The notes beneath the pieces are model-generated. The model searched no databases. It was given only the letters and a program-made list of their open reading frames with translations, and was not told where the DNA came from. From Saksenaea vasiformis B4078 (taxonomy: Eukaryota; Mucoromycota; Mucoromycetes; Mucorales; Saksenaeaceae): a stretch of DNA of 64,000 bases. Each line of letters begins with the position of its first letter. Position 1 is the stretch's first letter. The stretch is from positions 37,992-101,991 of the forward strand of contig JNDT01002338.1 of assembly GCA_000697055.1 (NCBI GenBank), given 5' to 3'. Of this stretch, positions 1-12,032 are shown piece by piece. A program made the position numbers and the translations under genes.

Positions 1-59
1 TCCTTATTTTTTTCAACTCTTTCTCATCTCTTCATTCCTTTGTATTTGTAAACATAAGC

Positions 60-2463
60 ATGAACAACAGCAGTCCAGTTCCTTCAGCAGCGAGCGCCTC
101 TCCTCAAGCAAACGGTACATCCATAATGAACTTTGCTGGAAAACGTATTTTATGTACAGCTGACATTCGAGGTGAACTTCTCTCTTTGGCTTTTTTCAAC
201 ATCTTCCCCCCTTTTTTTTTCTTTACCTCAAGATGGCGGGTCTAATCTTGTTCTTGTATTTTGGACAGGCAATATTTCTCAGCTAAACCAGCTAGCACAA
301 GACGCCAACGCAAACTATATTATACACACAGGCGACTTCGGCTTTTATGGTACGTGTAGACTTTTCCTCCAAACTGACAAACGTCGACTTAGCCTTTCTT
401 TCTTTCTTTCTTCTTCTATAAAAGAAATCAGCAGTCTGGATCGTATTAGTGACAGGTAAAAAATAAATGGAATTCGTGGAGATATATGTTAAGCCTGTTA
501 TTATTATTGGTAGGACTTTGAAGCATTTGGTGCAGTACAGTACCTTGATCCCCCCGCATGTACGAACGCGACTTAACAACTCACCTATCGATCAAGTTCG
601 TCGAACGATTGAAGAGTCACGACAACCATTCCTATCCGAATTTCCGAAATTCTTGTCTGGAGAAAAAAAGCTAGATGTACCTGTTTACGCAGTATGGGGT
701 GCTTGCGAAGATGTAGCCATATTGGAAAAATTTAGATCAGGAGAATACAAGATCCCGAATCTCTATGTTCTGGACGAAGCAACAACTTACATGCTTGATA
801 TCGGTGGTGTCAGCTTGCGATTATTTGGACTGGGAGGTGCCGTTGTTCAGCACAGATTGTTTGATAATGGCGAAGGTAAGACAACAACAAAGGCGACACC
901 GCCGTTGCTTAATTTTTTTTTTAAAAAAAATATATAGGTTCAGACACAATTGCTGGCGGAGAAGGAACGATGTGGACTACAGCTTTGCAAATTGGCGAGT
1001 TAGTAGAAACAGCAGAAGAGGTAAGCTTTTACGCACAAAGTGGACAAGAGCAAAGGAGATTTGACGCATGTTTGTGGATCTGCAGGCGTATGATCCATCT
1101 GAGACCCGAGTTTTGGTAACACACGCAAGCCCTGGTCGTGAAGGTCTACTGGCTCAGCTAGCATTGGTCCTACGTGTAAGTGGCTGGAATAAAATAAAAT
1201 AAGAAAAAAGTAATCGCGATCTCATTTCCTATTTTTATTTCCCAGGCCGATTTTACGATTTCTGCAGGTTTACATTTCCGATATGGTATTTCCTATAATG
1301 AATTCTCGTGCCAACCGGACCAGGATCATTACAGGGAACGTCTGCTTCAGTCGCAGGCGAATTTCAGACAGCTTTGGGACGCTATCAAGGAACAGGTGGA
1401 AAGCTATGTTGAGTGGGTGGTTTTATTTATATGTTTATTTGAAACGAGGCTTACGCTTTGTTTTAGCGACCGTCAAGCTGTCCTTCTTCAAAATGCATTA
1501 TCTGTCGTCGACCGACTTCCACCATCGCTTCGTGATTCCAGACAACACGATGTTTCTACTGCCTTCCCTTCTGCGGATAAAGATGAACAGGCATTCAAGA
1601 ATATGTGGAATTTCAATCTTCCTGACGCCGCTTTTGGACATCTTGTACTCGATGTGAACAATGGGCGTATCAGTGCAGAAATGAAATCGCAAGGTTTCAA
1701 CTTCTCTTACAGAAGAAGCAACACGCAGGTGTCGATGGCGTCGCCTGCAATGTCATCCGCTGCTTTTTCATCACATGGAAGCAGCAGCCATACCGAAAAA
1801 CCAAATCAATATCGATCGAATGAATGGCAAACAAGCCCTTATCCCACAAATGATACCAACCAATTTGCAAGTGGTGAGTGGAAGGAAGCAGGAGCAAGGG
1901 ACGACAATGCAAGTCAGAGAAACTCGAAACGAATGAGCATGGTAGGGCAATCCTTGCGGCTAGAGGGCAAACGCTGATGTCTGTGGATCTTGTAGACAAG
2001 AGAATTTGTAGCCTTTGTTGGAGGACTTTCCAATGGCGCTATTGTAGAAGATGATATTAGAGAATTTTTTGGCGGTGACACGGTTGGTTTCCCAAAAAAA
2101 ATTACTATTATTTATTTGGAAACTGGGTTCTCATACGGATATAGGTCCAGTACGTGAAATTCCTTGTTGATCACAAGACGCAGCAACGCAAATCACATTG
2201 TTACGTTCATTTCAAAGATATCTCCGCATTGGAAAATGCGTTAGCAAAAAATGGACAGGTAAACAGGAGCAGCGAGCCAAATGCTGAAATAAGTTTACTG
2301 ATCTGGTGAAAACAAATAGATACTCAAAGACAACAGACTTGTTATTAATAGACCCAATCCACGGAATGGAGACGGACGTAGCGGTGGCAGACCAACAGGA
2401 GGACGCAGCTACCGCGGAGGGCGACCTGAGAGCACAGTGAGCGCACGCTACAACGATAATTGA
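60..2463 (+). CDS. Metallophosphoesterase-like protein (DUF2433 type) with C-terminal RRM
   Basis: Eleven exons: 60-171, 269-349, 425-455, 514-875, 938-1020, 1086-1175, 1246-1412, 1467-1941, 1996-2082, 2145-2258, 2320-2463; 581 residues, all phases agree. The N-terminal part (about residues 28-330) resembles a calcineurin-like phosphoesterase: [24 protein letters not shown] and [10 protein letters not shown] stand where family members carry metal ligands. This arrangement matches the fungal DUF2433 family (family assignment from memory). A Ser/Asn-rich linker (exon 8) leads to an RNA-recognition motif (about residues 468-545; [11 protein letters not shown] and SHCYVHFKD look like RNP2 and RNP1). 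The tail is short and rich in Gly and Arg. The role is unknown; RNA binding coupled to a phosphoesterase fold is inferred. The start lies after a CT-rich leader at 1-50. It is convergent with the cap methyltransferase gene. The last exon contains a possible donor at 2437, so an alternative C-terminus is possible. Confidence 0.82.
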
Positions 2464-3006
2464 TATAGTGAACTTTCTTAAAAATGATAACTCTTTTTGC
2501 ATCCATTAACGTTCACGCTTCGTAAGTGGCTATAAGCTGAGAAAAAGGCAAAATATTTTTTTCGAATTATATTTATCAAGGGCACATGCAATTGGGACAC
2601 AACCAACGCTTGTGCCTCAACACTACCGGACAACGTGCTTTGACGCCACCACCAAGTGTATGTCGTTAACGCAAGATGATCCCACATGAGGATGTCTGAC
2701 GAGTGGCAGCACTAACACGTTTGGGCGATATGTTCATTCACAAAGCCGGAACACCAAAATAGGATCTCTGGAAAGAAAAGGATTCGTTACACTGGAAAAA
2801 TTGAATACCTTTTATCAATTCTGTCCAAAAAAACGCTTCTCTGACCATATCGCGTCTATCTAACTATCCTTTTCTTTTTTTTTCTTTTTGTTTTCAATGA
2901 CAAAGCATCATTGTTTGTCATAGAGCAATTAGGACCATCCTATTGCTCTCTACTGGAGATCCTTTTATGGAAAAAAGAAACAATGGTATCTCACGGGTTC
3001 CTGCTT
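2464..3006. other. Intergenic region between convergent genes
   Basis: This 543-base spacer separates the 3' ends of the phosphoesterase/RRM gene (+) and the cap methyltransferase gene (-). It is AT-rich with poly-T tracts (2870-2890) and presumably holds both 3' UTRs. No coding signal was found on either strand. Confidence 0.6.
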
Positions 3007-4236
3007 TCATCTCTTCTGAAAAGCGAAGACCAAGTAGATGCCTTTTTTTTTCCAAAAATGAGTTGGTCTATTGTGTTTCATCCTGTTTGTTTACCTGAAG
3101 CTTCCCATTCTTCAGGAGACATTTCAGGTGCGTTGCCACCAATAACGCCAATACGCTCCAAAAGCTGGCGAGGTTCTTGCCTTTCCGATTGTTGGGCATA
3201 AAAGTCGTGAAAATTTTGTCGAAGTCGCAAGGAAAGACCATACTCCCTCGCGAGTCTAATGGATGGTGTTTGTACGGGCCGGGGGGGTTTTTTTTTATGT
3301 TAGCGACTTACTTTTCAAATGTCGACCAGTGCACAAGGTATTCGGGACAGTCTACTGCGTCTTCCAAATGGAACATGTATTTGCATCCAAATTTTGTAAA
3401 GCCCTTTTTTCCTAGATCCTTTGAGTCTTGAATATTATCAAATTGGATATGATAAATCGAATTGCCAAAGCCAAAAGACCCCTCTGGTTCTTGTCTGACG
3501 CGTTTGACAATCCAATTGGCATCTGGAATAGTGCCTATGAACCATCCACCTGATCGCAGGTTTTTTGTGACATTTTCAAGCATGGTCCGCGCTTTGCGTT
3601 CACTTTCGAAAGCGTAATGCAAGCAAAATTGCATTGACACCATATCAAACCATGTATTAGGTGGTAAGTGTGGTGCAAGTAATTCCTTTCCATTCTGTGA
3701 GATCACGAATGTTTCTTCAGCTGCTGCAACTTACTGAGTAGCAATCCATAGCGAAGAACTTTGCGTCAAACTTCGCATGCCTCATCGTATTGTATCTGCC
3801 TTTCATCTGATCCAAAGAGACAGCCGCAATGTCTGAAGATAAGAGAAACAGAAATTGATACAGGCAATTGGCCATGGCTGCGCTTACCTGCTGCAACTAG
3901 CGATCGAATACGCGCTTTTGCCCATTTGTTCAGATCTCCACCTTTACCGCAGCCCATGTCAAGGACATGCTGGCCTGATCTGACATGGCTACTAATGAGA
4001 ACACTTTTGACCCAGTTGTTGAAACTTCTCATTCGGATGATCTTTGATTCTTTGCGCTTTTCAACACCAACGTCGGGTCGAGCGTTGTAATGATGGGCAA
4101 CAAGATGAGCACTCGATGCCGCATTGTCTTGTCCTGGTACACGCCTCGCTTTATTGCTACTTGATGGTGTATGGCTACCGCCTGGCGTTCGTGTTACTCC
4201 GTCATCCTCTTCATGCTTTCGCTTTCTGTCAAACAT
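3007..4236 (-). CDS. ABD1: mRNA cap guanine-N7 methyltransferase
   Basis: Five exons (3888-4236, 3735-3832, 3312-3694, 3095-3255, 3007-3041) encode 341 residues. The enzyme methylates the cap guanine at N7 using S-adenosylmethionine, in the nucleus with RNA polymerase II. Diagnostic pieces are [20 protein letters not shown] near residue 50, the SAM motif [15 protein letters not shown] at 91-105, the [11 protein letters not shown] strand, [28 protein letters not shown], and the family ending that here reads [10 protein letters not shown]. The N-terminal 40 residues are basic and Ser-rich, as in other fungal homologues. The start at 4236 is the first ATG in the open frame; an upstream exon is not excluded. 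Intron 2 is only 40 nt (3695-3734), and skipping it would look like a frameshift. Confidence is high for identity and moderate for the N-terminus. Confidence 0.92.
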
Positions 4237-4264
4237 CACTGGGTGACGGATGGTTTCTAGGGAA

Positions 4265-4340
4265 TTGCCTTCGAACACACTGGACGAAAGTCACAAGTCT
4301 CCATCATCAGCCTGCCTTATCCACGCGTAATTTACGGGAA
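4265..4340 (-). repeat. Short dispersed repeat, copy 1
   Basis: Read on (-), this shows a GGCAGGCTGATGATGGA segment followed by a TTGTGACTTT-like segment just upstream of the cap methyltransferase start. Similar text occurs on (-) near 5770-5835 and on (+) near 16150-16190. The similarity was judged by eye over roughly 40-50 bases. Confidence 0.4.
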
Positions 4341-5769
4341 CCCAGTGGTGCACTGCAAAAGTGTCAGCGTATACTAAAACATATGAGAGGCCTACCCTTT
4401 AACCGGTGAAGCACGGTTTTTAAATGTATTCAGTATAGAATTGACTGAGATATACACTTTTCGGATACATGAATGACACAGAAAATCAACAGGTTGACAA
4501 CAAACCTGTAAACACAATTTAAAGAATGGCCAAATACATATGCGACTTACCTTTGCATCGCGCCGTATTATCTACGCTGATACACGCGGATGGACCACAA
4601 GAAGGCAAGCATCCATGTCATACACGACACTTTTTCAGAATGAGGCTAAATGTTAGTTAGCCAAAATCAATGAAGGTTTGCCGACAGGTTATAGTTTTTC
4701 TGAAGCCTATAAGCCATCTTGTAGTCCAGATGGATATCTAAAGAAGCGTAATGAAATACCTGGCTGTGGAATAAAAAATGATAAAATCCTTATCGGAAAA
4801 GGTCATCTTTCTTCGTCATTTCACATGATTTGCATCTGTAAAGAAGAGAACAGTGAAAAATATGCTTGAGCTTCAATTTGATCCACCTTTTCACAGCTTT
4901 ATCATCGGTTTATTTTCCTTGGATATGATATAGTCTATAAATATGAATGATGTCAATGAGGGTTATCGTATGTGACAAATATTTCTCTTGATGAAATGGA
5001 GGTCATCATGGACGGGATACGGAAGAACAGCGATTTCACCCTTCATCATGCTTACGCACCCATTGACTGCAAACGATGCGTTAGCTCATACTGCGTACTT
5101 GGAAAAAACCAATCTTTACCGTTTGAAAGCGACGGGAAACTGAAAAGAAAGAAGGAAAAAAGCGCAAACATGCTCGAATTTTTTGTTGTCCTAAAAAAAG
5201 AAGAGTTTCAGACAGTAAGCGTTGAAAGAGATGCAACAGGCGAAATTGTTGATTTTTTTCTCTGATGCGCACTGATATAAACCCAAAATTCTTACAACAT
5301 TTATCAAACATCAAATCTTTAATTCATCTGCTACAAGGAACACTCATACAAACATTTGCAATGGCGAAGGGAGGGGAAAGTATGTGCTAGCTAAACTAGG
5401 AAAAGGAGTAGACGAATGATAAAGGTCCTTTGAACAATGACGGTGCACACCATTGGTGTATTATCGAGGATGAATCATAGATTGGGTGTTCCAGAGGGCG
5501 GGAGGGGTGTTGCTGATGATTTGGTATGATGGGACGAAAGGGGTGGGATTCCCGAGGTGTCTCTTCGATTTCTTGGTTGCTTTTAACGTAACTCTTATGG
5601 ATTTTAACGCTGGATTTCACTGTCTAAGATGGTTTAAACAACCTATCTGTAAGATAACCCAAAATCAGCATTCCTAAAATTTGAGCACGGTTTAGGTGGC
5701 GGGGTTTTCGTCGGACACATCGACAAGTCCTTCTTGGTGTGTCTGAAGGAAAAGAAGGTTTCAAGTTCA

Positions 5770-5840
5770 AGACACTCCACGACGAAGTCACAACATCCAT
5801 CATCAGCCTTCCTTTTCCTAGTCGGTGGAGGACTGACAGA
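5770..5840 (-). repeat. Short dispersed repeat, copy 2
   Basis: On (-) this reads GGAAGGCTGATGATGGATG followed by TTGTGACTTCGTCGTG. The second half is nearly identical to the segment at 16168-16187 (+), and the first half resembles 4300-4335 (-). The surrounding 150 bases also weakly resemble 4280-4450 (for example a shared AGTAT(A/G)AATTG segment), suggesting an old local duplication. Confidence 0.4.
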
Positions 5841-7127
5841 CGTCTCACAAAAAGGGCCGTTAGAAACATAGAATTGAAAGTCCGAGACAGACATCTTTAA
5901 TGGATGACGCTTGATATTAAAAAGGATATCCAGTATGAAATTGTGATATCTAAACGACTCACGAAATTTCGAACGATTGAAGAGCTTTCCTATTATTGAA
6001 AGACATTTTACGCTACTATAACGCGCCACTGCAGACACAAACAATCGACATACCTTCTTCTTCTTTCCGTTGAGGTAGCTGCGCATCTTCTTTTTTTTCT
6101 GCAAACATTTCTTCATTAACTCCGAATTTATGCGTTTGGTATGCTTCCCACAACGTAAGCATTCGTTCTATTGCTTGTATCTGCTGAAATCTCTATTGAA
6201 CTAGTGTTCACGACTACTGTGTTCATCTGTGCAACACAATCCGCCTCCTATACTATGGTTGGACGCCATTACGCAAAGTATGTTTGCTATGGAAATGATG
6301 GACGTGGAACGCTAGGATTATTTGCGGCACGCTGAATTATGCTCCGGAAAGAGGTACACGCGTCAATACCGCCAGGGTGGGCTGCCCCTGTGATTCTATT
6401 GTCCTATATCTAGCATTTGGCTAGCAAACCTATCAGATGCATTTAAGTTCAAGTAGAAGAGGAATGATTTCTGAATGCTCAATAGCCTGTGCAAAGGACG
6501 CGGCGTTTTTTGACCAGTAGAAAATGAGTACGATCCAGGTACGTCGCACTGCCAAGACGTGCTCGAAACAGTAGCACCAGATGACAATTAGAAATTATCT
6601 CCAGCAAAAGTATAGAGTACAGGTTTACCGGAGGCAGATTCGACAAGAGTCCAAGAGACAGTGGTAGGAATGCTGCTTGACGCTCCAAGTAAAGACGAGA
6701 TATTACTATTGTGTGCGTTGCCCACCTTGGTTACTCTTTTGTAGTTCCTGTCGCCCTGTTGCGTGGATCACGAAGTATGCGTTACACTTTGTGGAGCTGG
6801 ACGTTTTTGACCTTCCCATTCAAATCACGACATCTTGAAAGCAAATTCAATCTCTCAAGTCTTGTTAAATTCAAAGTAACAACCATTTACTGCAAGTACC
6901 TCAGGAGCATCCATATACGATGTCTAATTTTTGTATAGGAAAGTATGAAGGAAAATGACCGTGATATAATACATTGTCTCTGGCTTGCCATACTCACCGA
7001 TAATGATGCTTTTTCCATTGTAATACAAAAATTCAGTGCTCAGAGCATAGACGTTGCGAAACCTTTTTACCATGGAAGATGGTTCCCCCCCCCCCTGCTT
7101 TCGAGCTAAAAATAGTAAGTAAATCCT

Positions 7128-7634
7128 GTGGACCTTCCACAGTCCATTTATCTCACTACGCTAAATGATCCTATTGCTCGGCATGATAAGAAGGATATAG
7201 CACATATATTGGAAGCGTTTACACTCCTTTTTTTTTCAGATACGTGCAGTTCCGGTACTGTAATGCAGGTTATCGGGCATTCAGATCCAGATGAAAAGTA
7301 TAGTGTAAGATCTGCTTTATGCATCAATGACAGCGACTTCGGTATCAACATCCGAGCTCCTATCATTTTAGAGTCCCCACGAGACATCGATACTTGCGGG
7401 GACCTAACAACTCTTTTGGGAGATGAATGTATTACATCCTCAAGACGCCCATCTCAATACCGGCGAAGCGTCGGATGGTCGGATAAGAGGAACAAGTTCG
7501 TCGTTCTTGTTTCTATCACAACAGCATGGAATCTCGATTCAGTGAATAGCCTCTGTCGAAGGTATCATCCGTGTATGACTCCAGACGCCTTTAATACTGA
7601 AGAAAATACACCCATCCGAACTTCACCCAACTGA
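7128..7634 (+). other. Unidentified 168-codon open frame
   Basis: The frame is open for 168 codons but begins with GTG; the first in-frame ATG lies about 45 codons in. The translation (contains SDFGINIRAPIILE and RRSVGWSDKRNKFVV) is not recognised. No introns, signal peptide or membrane segment are evident. It is long for this AT-rich intergenic DNA, so it could be an exon of an unknown gene or a decayed element. It is reported as an open frame, not as a gene. Confidence 0.2.
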
Positions 7635-7787
7635 TTAGCTCTGGGTCATTAGCAGGTTGAAGATAGTTCATAGCTGTTGCGAGCTTTAACCCATGAATTA
7701 AGAATTGTTGTGATTGTTGTTGTCGGTTCATGCCAAAGGTTCTTTCTCAAGGGATGACAAAAGAGGGCGCACCTTAAATACTGGAAT

Positions 7788-7945
7788 CGTACGAAAAATC
7801 CTACGATTTTGCGCCTTTTAAATTGTTATTTGGCGTTACTTCCAAAAAAACTCTGCGCTTTGAAGTACGTCTTATGTTCATTCAATCCAAGTATTACTCC
7901 ATTTGTTAACCGCGGATTATCTGTGTATGCTGTTCAAATAAATTC
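7788..7945 (-). repeat. Dispersed repeat family, fragment G
   Basis: Read on (-), it contains ACGTACTTCAAAGCGCAGAG, a GGAAGTAACGCC segment and GGCGCAAAATCGTAGGA. These match in order the 3' ends of the copies at 22.8 and 62.3 kb. Only the 3' part is recognisable, so it is an old or truncated copy. Confidence 0.55.
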
Positions 7946-8311
7946 CGTGTGCGTTGGAGGGTTCAAGTTCACATAAATTGATTGATACTCTGACAAAAAA
8001 TTGATGAAGTGATAACGCGTATCCAATCTTTCCTCAGCACAAACTGGACATCCCCCTGACGGACGCAAGATTTTTTAAAGCAGGGTAAAAAAGCCAACAA
8101 TTGATAAGCACTGATCGAAAAAGCCACTTTATGAGGTTTAGCGCCAGTTTTTGTTGGCATATGGCAACACTAGAAGATGCTGTATCACTGTAACACATTA
8201 ACGTAAACAACAGAGAGTTTTGCATTTACTGCAGGAGTACGCCCATGATAATGTGTATACTGACTTTATATTGTATATAGAAATAATAATTATCATAAAA
8301 GTAAAGACGCT

Positions 8312-8810
8312 CTATAGAGCAAGGACCACCAAGCCGGAGATGAAAAGAGCCGCTGCGCCTAGAGGTTTATACAAGGACGGACCTGCCGTACCATGGTTCA
8401 GACCGTTCTTTTTAGCAAAATCGGCAGCAGCAGAAGATGCTGAGGCAATTTGGCTCTGGACAGAGCTACGAACATCTGGTGGGAGGTTGCTCAAGGCGCT
8501 GGAAGCCTAAGGAACAAGAAAAGAGTGAATAAGTTTCAAATTTGGTTTTCCCCGATAAATTTACCTGAGCAAACAAGGAGGATGTGTCTACGCTTGCAGC
8601 CCATTTGCTAATACTGGATATTTGAGCTGGATTAATTGTAATTGAAGGCATGCTGAAAGTATCTGTAATGGTAGGGAGGTTTGAAGGCACCGTGGGGTCT
8701 ATGAAAAGTTTAGATAGCTGTTGCTTTCTTCTTTTGCGCTATGATTTACTTTGAGCAAGAACAAAGGCAGGCGCAGCAACGAATGCGATGAGAGCAGTAG
8801 ATTTGACCAT
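8312..8810 (-). CDS. Small secreted protein, probably GPI-anchored
   Basis: Three exons (8750-8810, 8565-8698, 8312-8506) encode 129 residues. Residues 1-19 form a signal peptide (MVKSTALIAFVAAPAFVLA) that ends at the first exon. The mature part is rich in Ser, Ala and Pro (TVPSNLPTITDTFSMPSIT, ASSALSNLPPDV). The C-terminus is a hydrophobic stretch (LGAAALFISGLVVLAL) after a small-residue region (NHGTAGPS), the usual layout of a GPI attachment signal; a single transmembrane anchor is the alternative. A surface or wall location is inferred. No enzymatic domain is visible. A TATA-like element lies about 50 bases upstream. The exon phases (1 and 0) agree. Confidence 0.8.
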
Positions 8811-8854
8811 GGTGAAAAGGAACGTACTGGGAACCAGATCGGCATCGTATTAGG

Positions 8855-8865
8855 GTTTTTATAAA
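8855..8865 (-). promoter_or_regulatory. TATA-like element upstream of the small secreted protein gene
   Basis: On (-) the sequence reads TTTATAAAAA about 50 bases before the start codon at 8810, a plausible position for a core promoter element. A second similar stretch lies near 8897-8906. Confidence 0.4.
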
Positions 8866-8866
8866 T

Positions 8867-9586
8867 TTTAAGCTTAGGTTACGCATTGTGTAACCCTATA
8901 AAAATCGGTGCCTTTTGACTACTAGATGAAATGAGGCTGTGTGCTCTCGCGTTTTCCGCCCCGCAGCCAAAGAGCAACCGAGAATCTTGAGGAGAAGGAG
9001 TAGTCTATCTATTAAGCGTGGCTGGGCATTCGCTTCGGGACAAAAAAATCTAACCTAATGAAGAAAAGGCCGCAAGCAATCGATTTCATAGGACAAGTTT
9101 TAAACCGTTAAGCTGATTTTGTCGGGTCTCAAAAAGTTCCCATGGCAACGAAGCTCGTGAACTCCTTGCCGCCAAACTGCATACGCTATTTTTTTTTTTG
9201 AAAAGAAAAAAAAAGATCGACGTTACTTTCCTGTAGCACCAACTATGTCCGCGTGTCAAGTAATTGATTTTTCATATGCAAGATGCCAACAAAACAGACC
9301 AAGGCTCCCCCAAACGTGCAAGTTGACAAAACCTTGCTCGCGCGATAGGAGGCTAGCAATTTATTTGATTTCTAAAAATGATTTTGCTGATCTTACCGAT
9401 GCATTTGGATTGGGTTATTCCTTTATAGATTGTACGACGGTGAGCGGAAAAATCTAATATTACTTCTGTACTCCCCAAAACCAGTTTTTCGATTGATCTA
9501 CTCCACGAAACGGATCATAAAATGCAAAAAAAAGGAAGGTACTAGTACATTTTGAATAAAATCTTTAGTACAACACCACAGCTGAT
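8867..9586. other. Intergenic region
   Basis: Nothing convincing is seen. It separates the 5' end of the small secreted protein gene from the 3' end of the SulP transporter gene. It contains a poly-T/poly-A pair at 9187-9214 that could form a hairpin. Confidence 0.5.
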
Positions 9587-12032
9587 TTAATAACCAACAT
9601 GTGCGCCCCAGCGCTCACAAATTGATTCGACGGCGGTCTCAACGTCCCAATGAAAACAAGGAAAGCGATGGCGTGGTAAGGGAAAAGCTTGCCCTTCCAT
9701 GCTGATGGTGGCGTAGTCATCTTGGCTTTGCCCGGACGATGTAGCATTAACCTTGGTTTGGTGATCACCTTGGCTTACTTTGTCGGATTCGTCAATAAGA
9801 GCATTGACGATACCAAAGCCAATGGTGATCAAATCCTGACGCACCTGTTTGCTTGGTATATTTGCAAAATGCCATTCTACCGACCGGCCTGCGTACTCAT
9901 CGATCGTTTTGCGTGCTGTTGCTAATGATTGTAGTGCTGTGGAATCTATCCGACCGACCGTACCCATATCCAGCAAAAGTGCTTTTAGTAAAGTAATTTG
10001 GTCATCCTTGGATGACTTGTTCTCTGTGGCTGTCTGATTCCATAGTTGTTCGCGTGTATTCTCTCCCTCTCCACCTTTACGTGTACGCGTCTTGACTATA
10101 TCAACTAGCTGCTCGCTGATATAGGCAGCATTAGGATAGAGTATCGATGTTCCTGGACGGATAATGAGCAGGCCGGGCGGCAAAGGCGCCAGCAGATCAG
10201 CAAATAAAGGATCGCTATCATCCACGTATACGTAGCGTCTTCGCGGTAGCCATGCGATAGTATGCGAGAATCCATCGCCAATGAAAGAGGCCGTTTCGAC
10301 AGGATAGCGTCCGAGCGTCTTCACATAAGGGCGGGCTAACTGAACCAGCATTATGAACAGCGAAAGTCCAATCGATACGTAGATCGCTGTTTCCACGTCC
10401 ACAAAACACGCAATGATGACGGCAATAACAAATACAGAGAATTCGAGGACACTAGTTTTCCATAATTCTTTAACGTAACGCGGACCTGCTACCAGACTCG
10501 CAACAGAATGGACCACAACAGCAGCTAAGACAGCTTCGGGGACGTAGTAAAATGCAGGAGTCAATGCATACAAAGCAAGCACCACAATAGCGCTTGAAAA
10601 GATGCCAGCTAACGGTGTCTTTGATCCTGATCTTGACATCACTGCTGTCCGACTGAAAGCACCTGTTGCAGGATATGCACTTGTACAGATTTATTTTTCA
10701 GTAAAAAATAAAAAATAGAATAAAAATAAAAAAATGGAGGAGCACTTACCCAAAAAATGCGCCTATAACATTACTGAAGCCAATGGCCAGTATCTCCTGG
10801 TTGGAGTTGATGGTGTAATTGTTTAATTTTCCAAATGATTTTGCCACAGTAATATGCTCCAGTAGCAGTATAATGACGATAGGAGGTAAGGAGCTGCGGA
10901 CTTGGTTAATAATGGTCAGGTTCAGACTAGGGATGCCCATGGCATCGAATCCGGACGGAATTGTCTGTACCAGACGGATGGGACTCCCATCCTTGTTTAC
11001 ATTGATCAGAAAAGAGATAAGTGTACCGAGGATGACAACAAGAGCATTACGCATGATGCTGAAATAAAACAATGGGCGGTTCAATCGGGGTTTCTTTTTA
11101 GCCAGCCGAGGAACGCCGAATTGAATGATGTACAATAAAGCCAAACTGATCAAACCAAATGCAGCATCTAACTGCGTATACGGAAGGTCAGCGAAAAATC
11201 GGATAAGAATACGATAAGGAGGATCGTTTGAGTGCATATCGGTCATGCCAAAGAGTTTCGGCCATTGACCCAAAGCAATTGTGATAGCTGAGCCTGTCAT
11301 GTAACCAGCAATGACCGGACCTGCAGCCATGCAAAGCTCTGTATCAGTTATGGAAAGCAGATACCAGTTATGGAAAGCAGATACATGTCATACCTGAAAT
11401 GAAGTCAACGAGAATACCTAGCCGCACGACGCTAATCGCCACGGTTATGATGCCGGTGAACAGAGATAAGCAAACAGCTATATTTGGTGCAGCAATCTCA
11501 GGGTTCGTATCTTGGAGGTTGGCTATGCATTGGCCAACAAGAAGAGACACGACAGCTGGTGATCACTTAGTAACGGTTTTATTGGTGCACTATCGGAGAA
11601 CTTACTGATGGGACCAATACTAATGTCCTTCGAAGTACCAACAAAACAATAGATACATGCACCAACAAATGATGTACTGAAGGTTCAATCGGTTACAAAT
11701 AGGATGGAGGATACTGACAAACTTACTACAAGCCGTATTGTGGATCCAAGTTGGCAATTCTAGCGTAGGCTATTCCTTGGGCTACAAGGAGCATTCCAAC
11801 AGTAACACCGGCAATAGCATCTTGAAGCAACCACTATCACAACCATTATAAATACTTTTTGTATCCATCACCTTTAATATGTTACAGAAAATCGGTAACG
11901 AGGAATCCAGTAAAATATTGGAAATAAGTTGAACAGGTAGGATTTTAGATACTCCGGTGTCTTTTGTTTTAGCAAAGACACCCGCTTCGAGAAATTGATA
12001 GGTTCATCATCAATCAGAACAGTACTTTGCAT
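9587..12032 (-). CDS. SulP-family sulfate/anion transporter with STAS domain
   Basis: Six exons (11886-12032, 11727-11833, 11606-11676, 11394-11555, 10750-11320, 9587-10679) encode 716 residues, close to the usual length of fungal sulfate permeases. Family signatures are WLLQDAIAGVTVGMLLVAQG and IANLDPQYGLYTSFVG at the start of the membrane domain, GTSKDISIGPI, VDFISGPVIAGYMTGSAITI, and GAFFGAYPATGAFSRTAV. About 10-14 hydrophobic segments follow one another up to about residue 480. The C-terminal part (from about residue 540) carries a STAS domain, including LLLDMGTVGRIDSTALQSL. It should sit in the plasma membrane and import sulfate or a related oxyanion; substrate choice cannot be read from sequence. 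All splice phases agree. Intron 4 contains a 20-bp tandem duplication. Confidence 0.93.
11346..11385. repeat. 20-bp tandem duplication inside a SulP intron
   Basis: The unit AGTTATGGAAAGCAGATAC(C) occurs twice head to tail, in intron 4 of the SulP gene and close to its 5' splice site. The duplication lengthens the intron without touching exons. Confidence 0.85.

Larger units (their letters stand above)
4237..7127. other. Long intergenic region without a convincing gene
   Basis: Several frames of 60-160 codons exist, but none has family similarity, splice-supported extension or clear codon structure. The longest candidate is on (-) at about 5643-6116 (includes PPPTRKRKADDG); part of it is a short sequence also seen near 4.3 and 16.2 kb. 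On (+), 4972-5265 is open for 97 codons but starts with GTG. A C-run lies at 7086-7095. The region may be decayed repeat DNA. Confidence 0.45.

Noticed and set aside
3695..3740. Apparent frameshift in the cap methyltransferase
   Set aside because: A 40-nt intron with consensus ends removes it and restores the family sequence.
5624..6116. Gene on (-) with a PPPTRKRKADDG segment
   Set aside because: No start, splice structure or homology; part of it is a short repeat found elsewhere in the window.
9187..9214. Poly-T/poly-A hairpin as a terminator
   Set aside because: Intrinsic terminators of this type are not used by RNA polymerase II, and no Pol III gene is adjacent.
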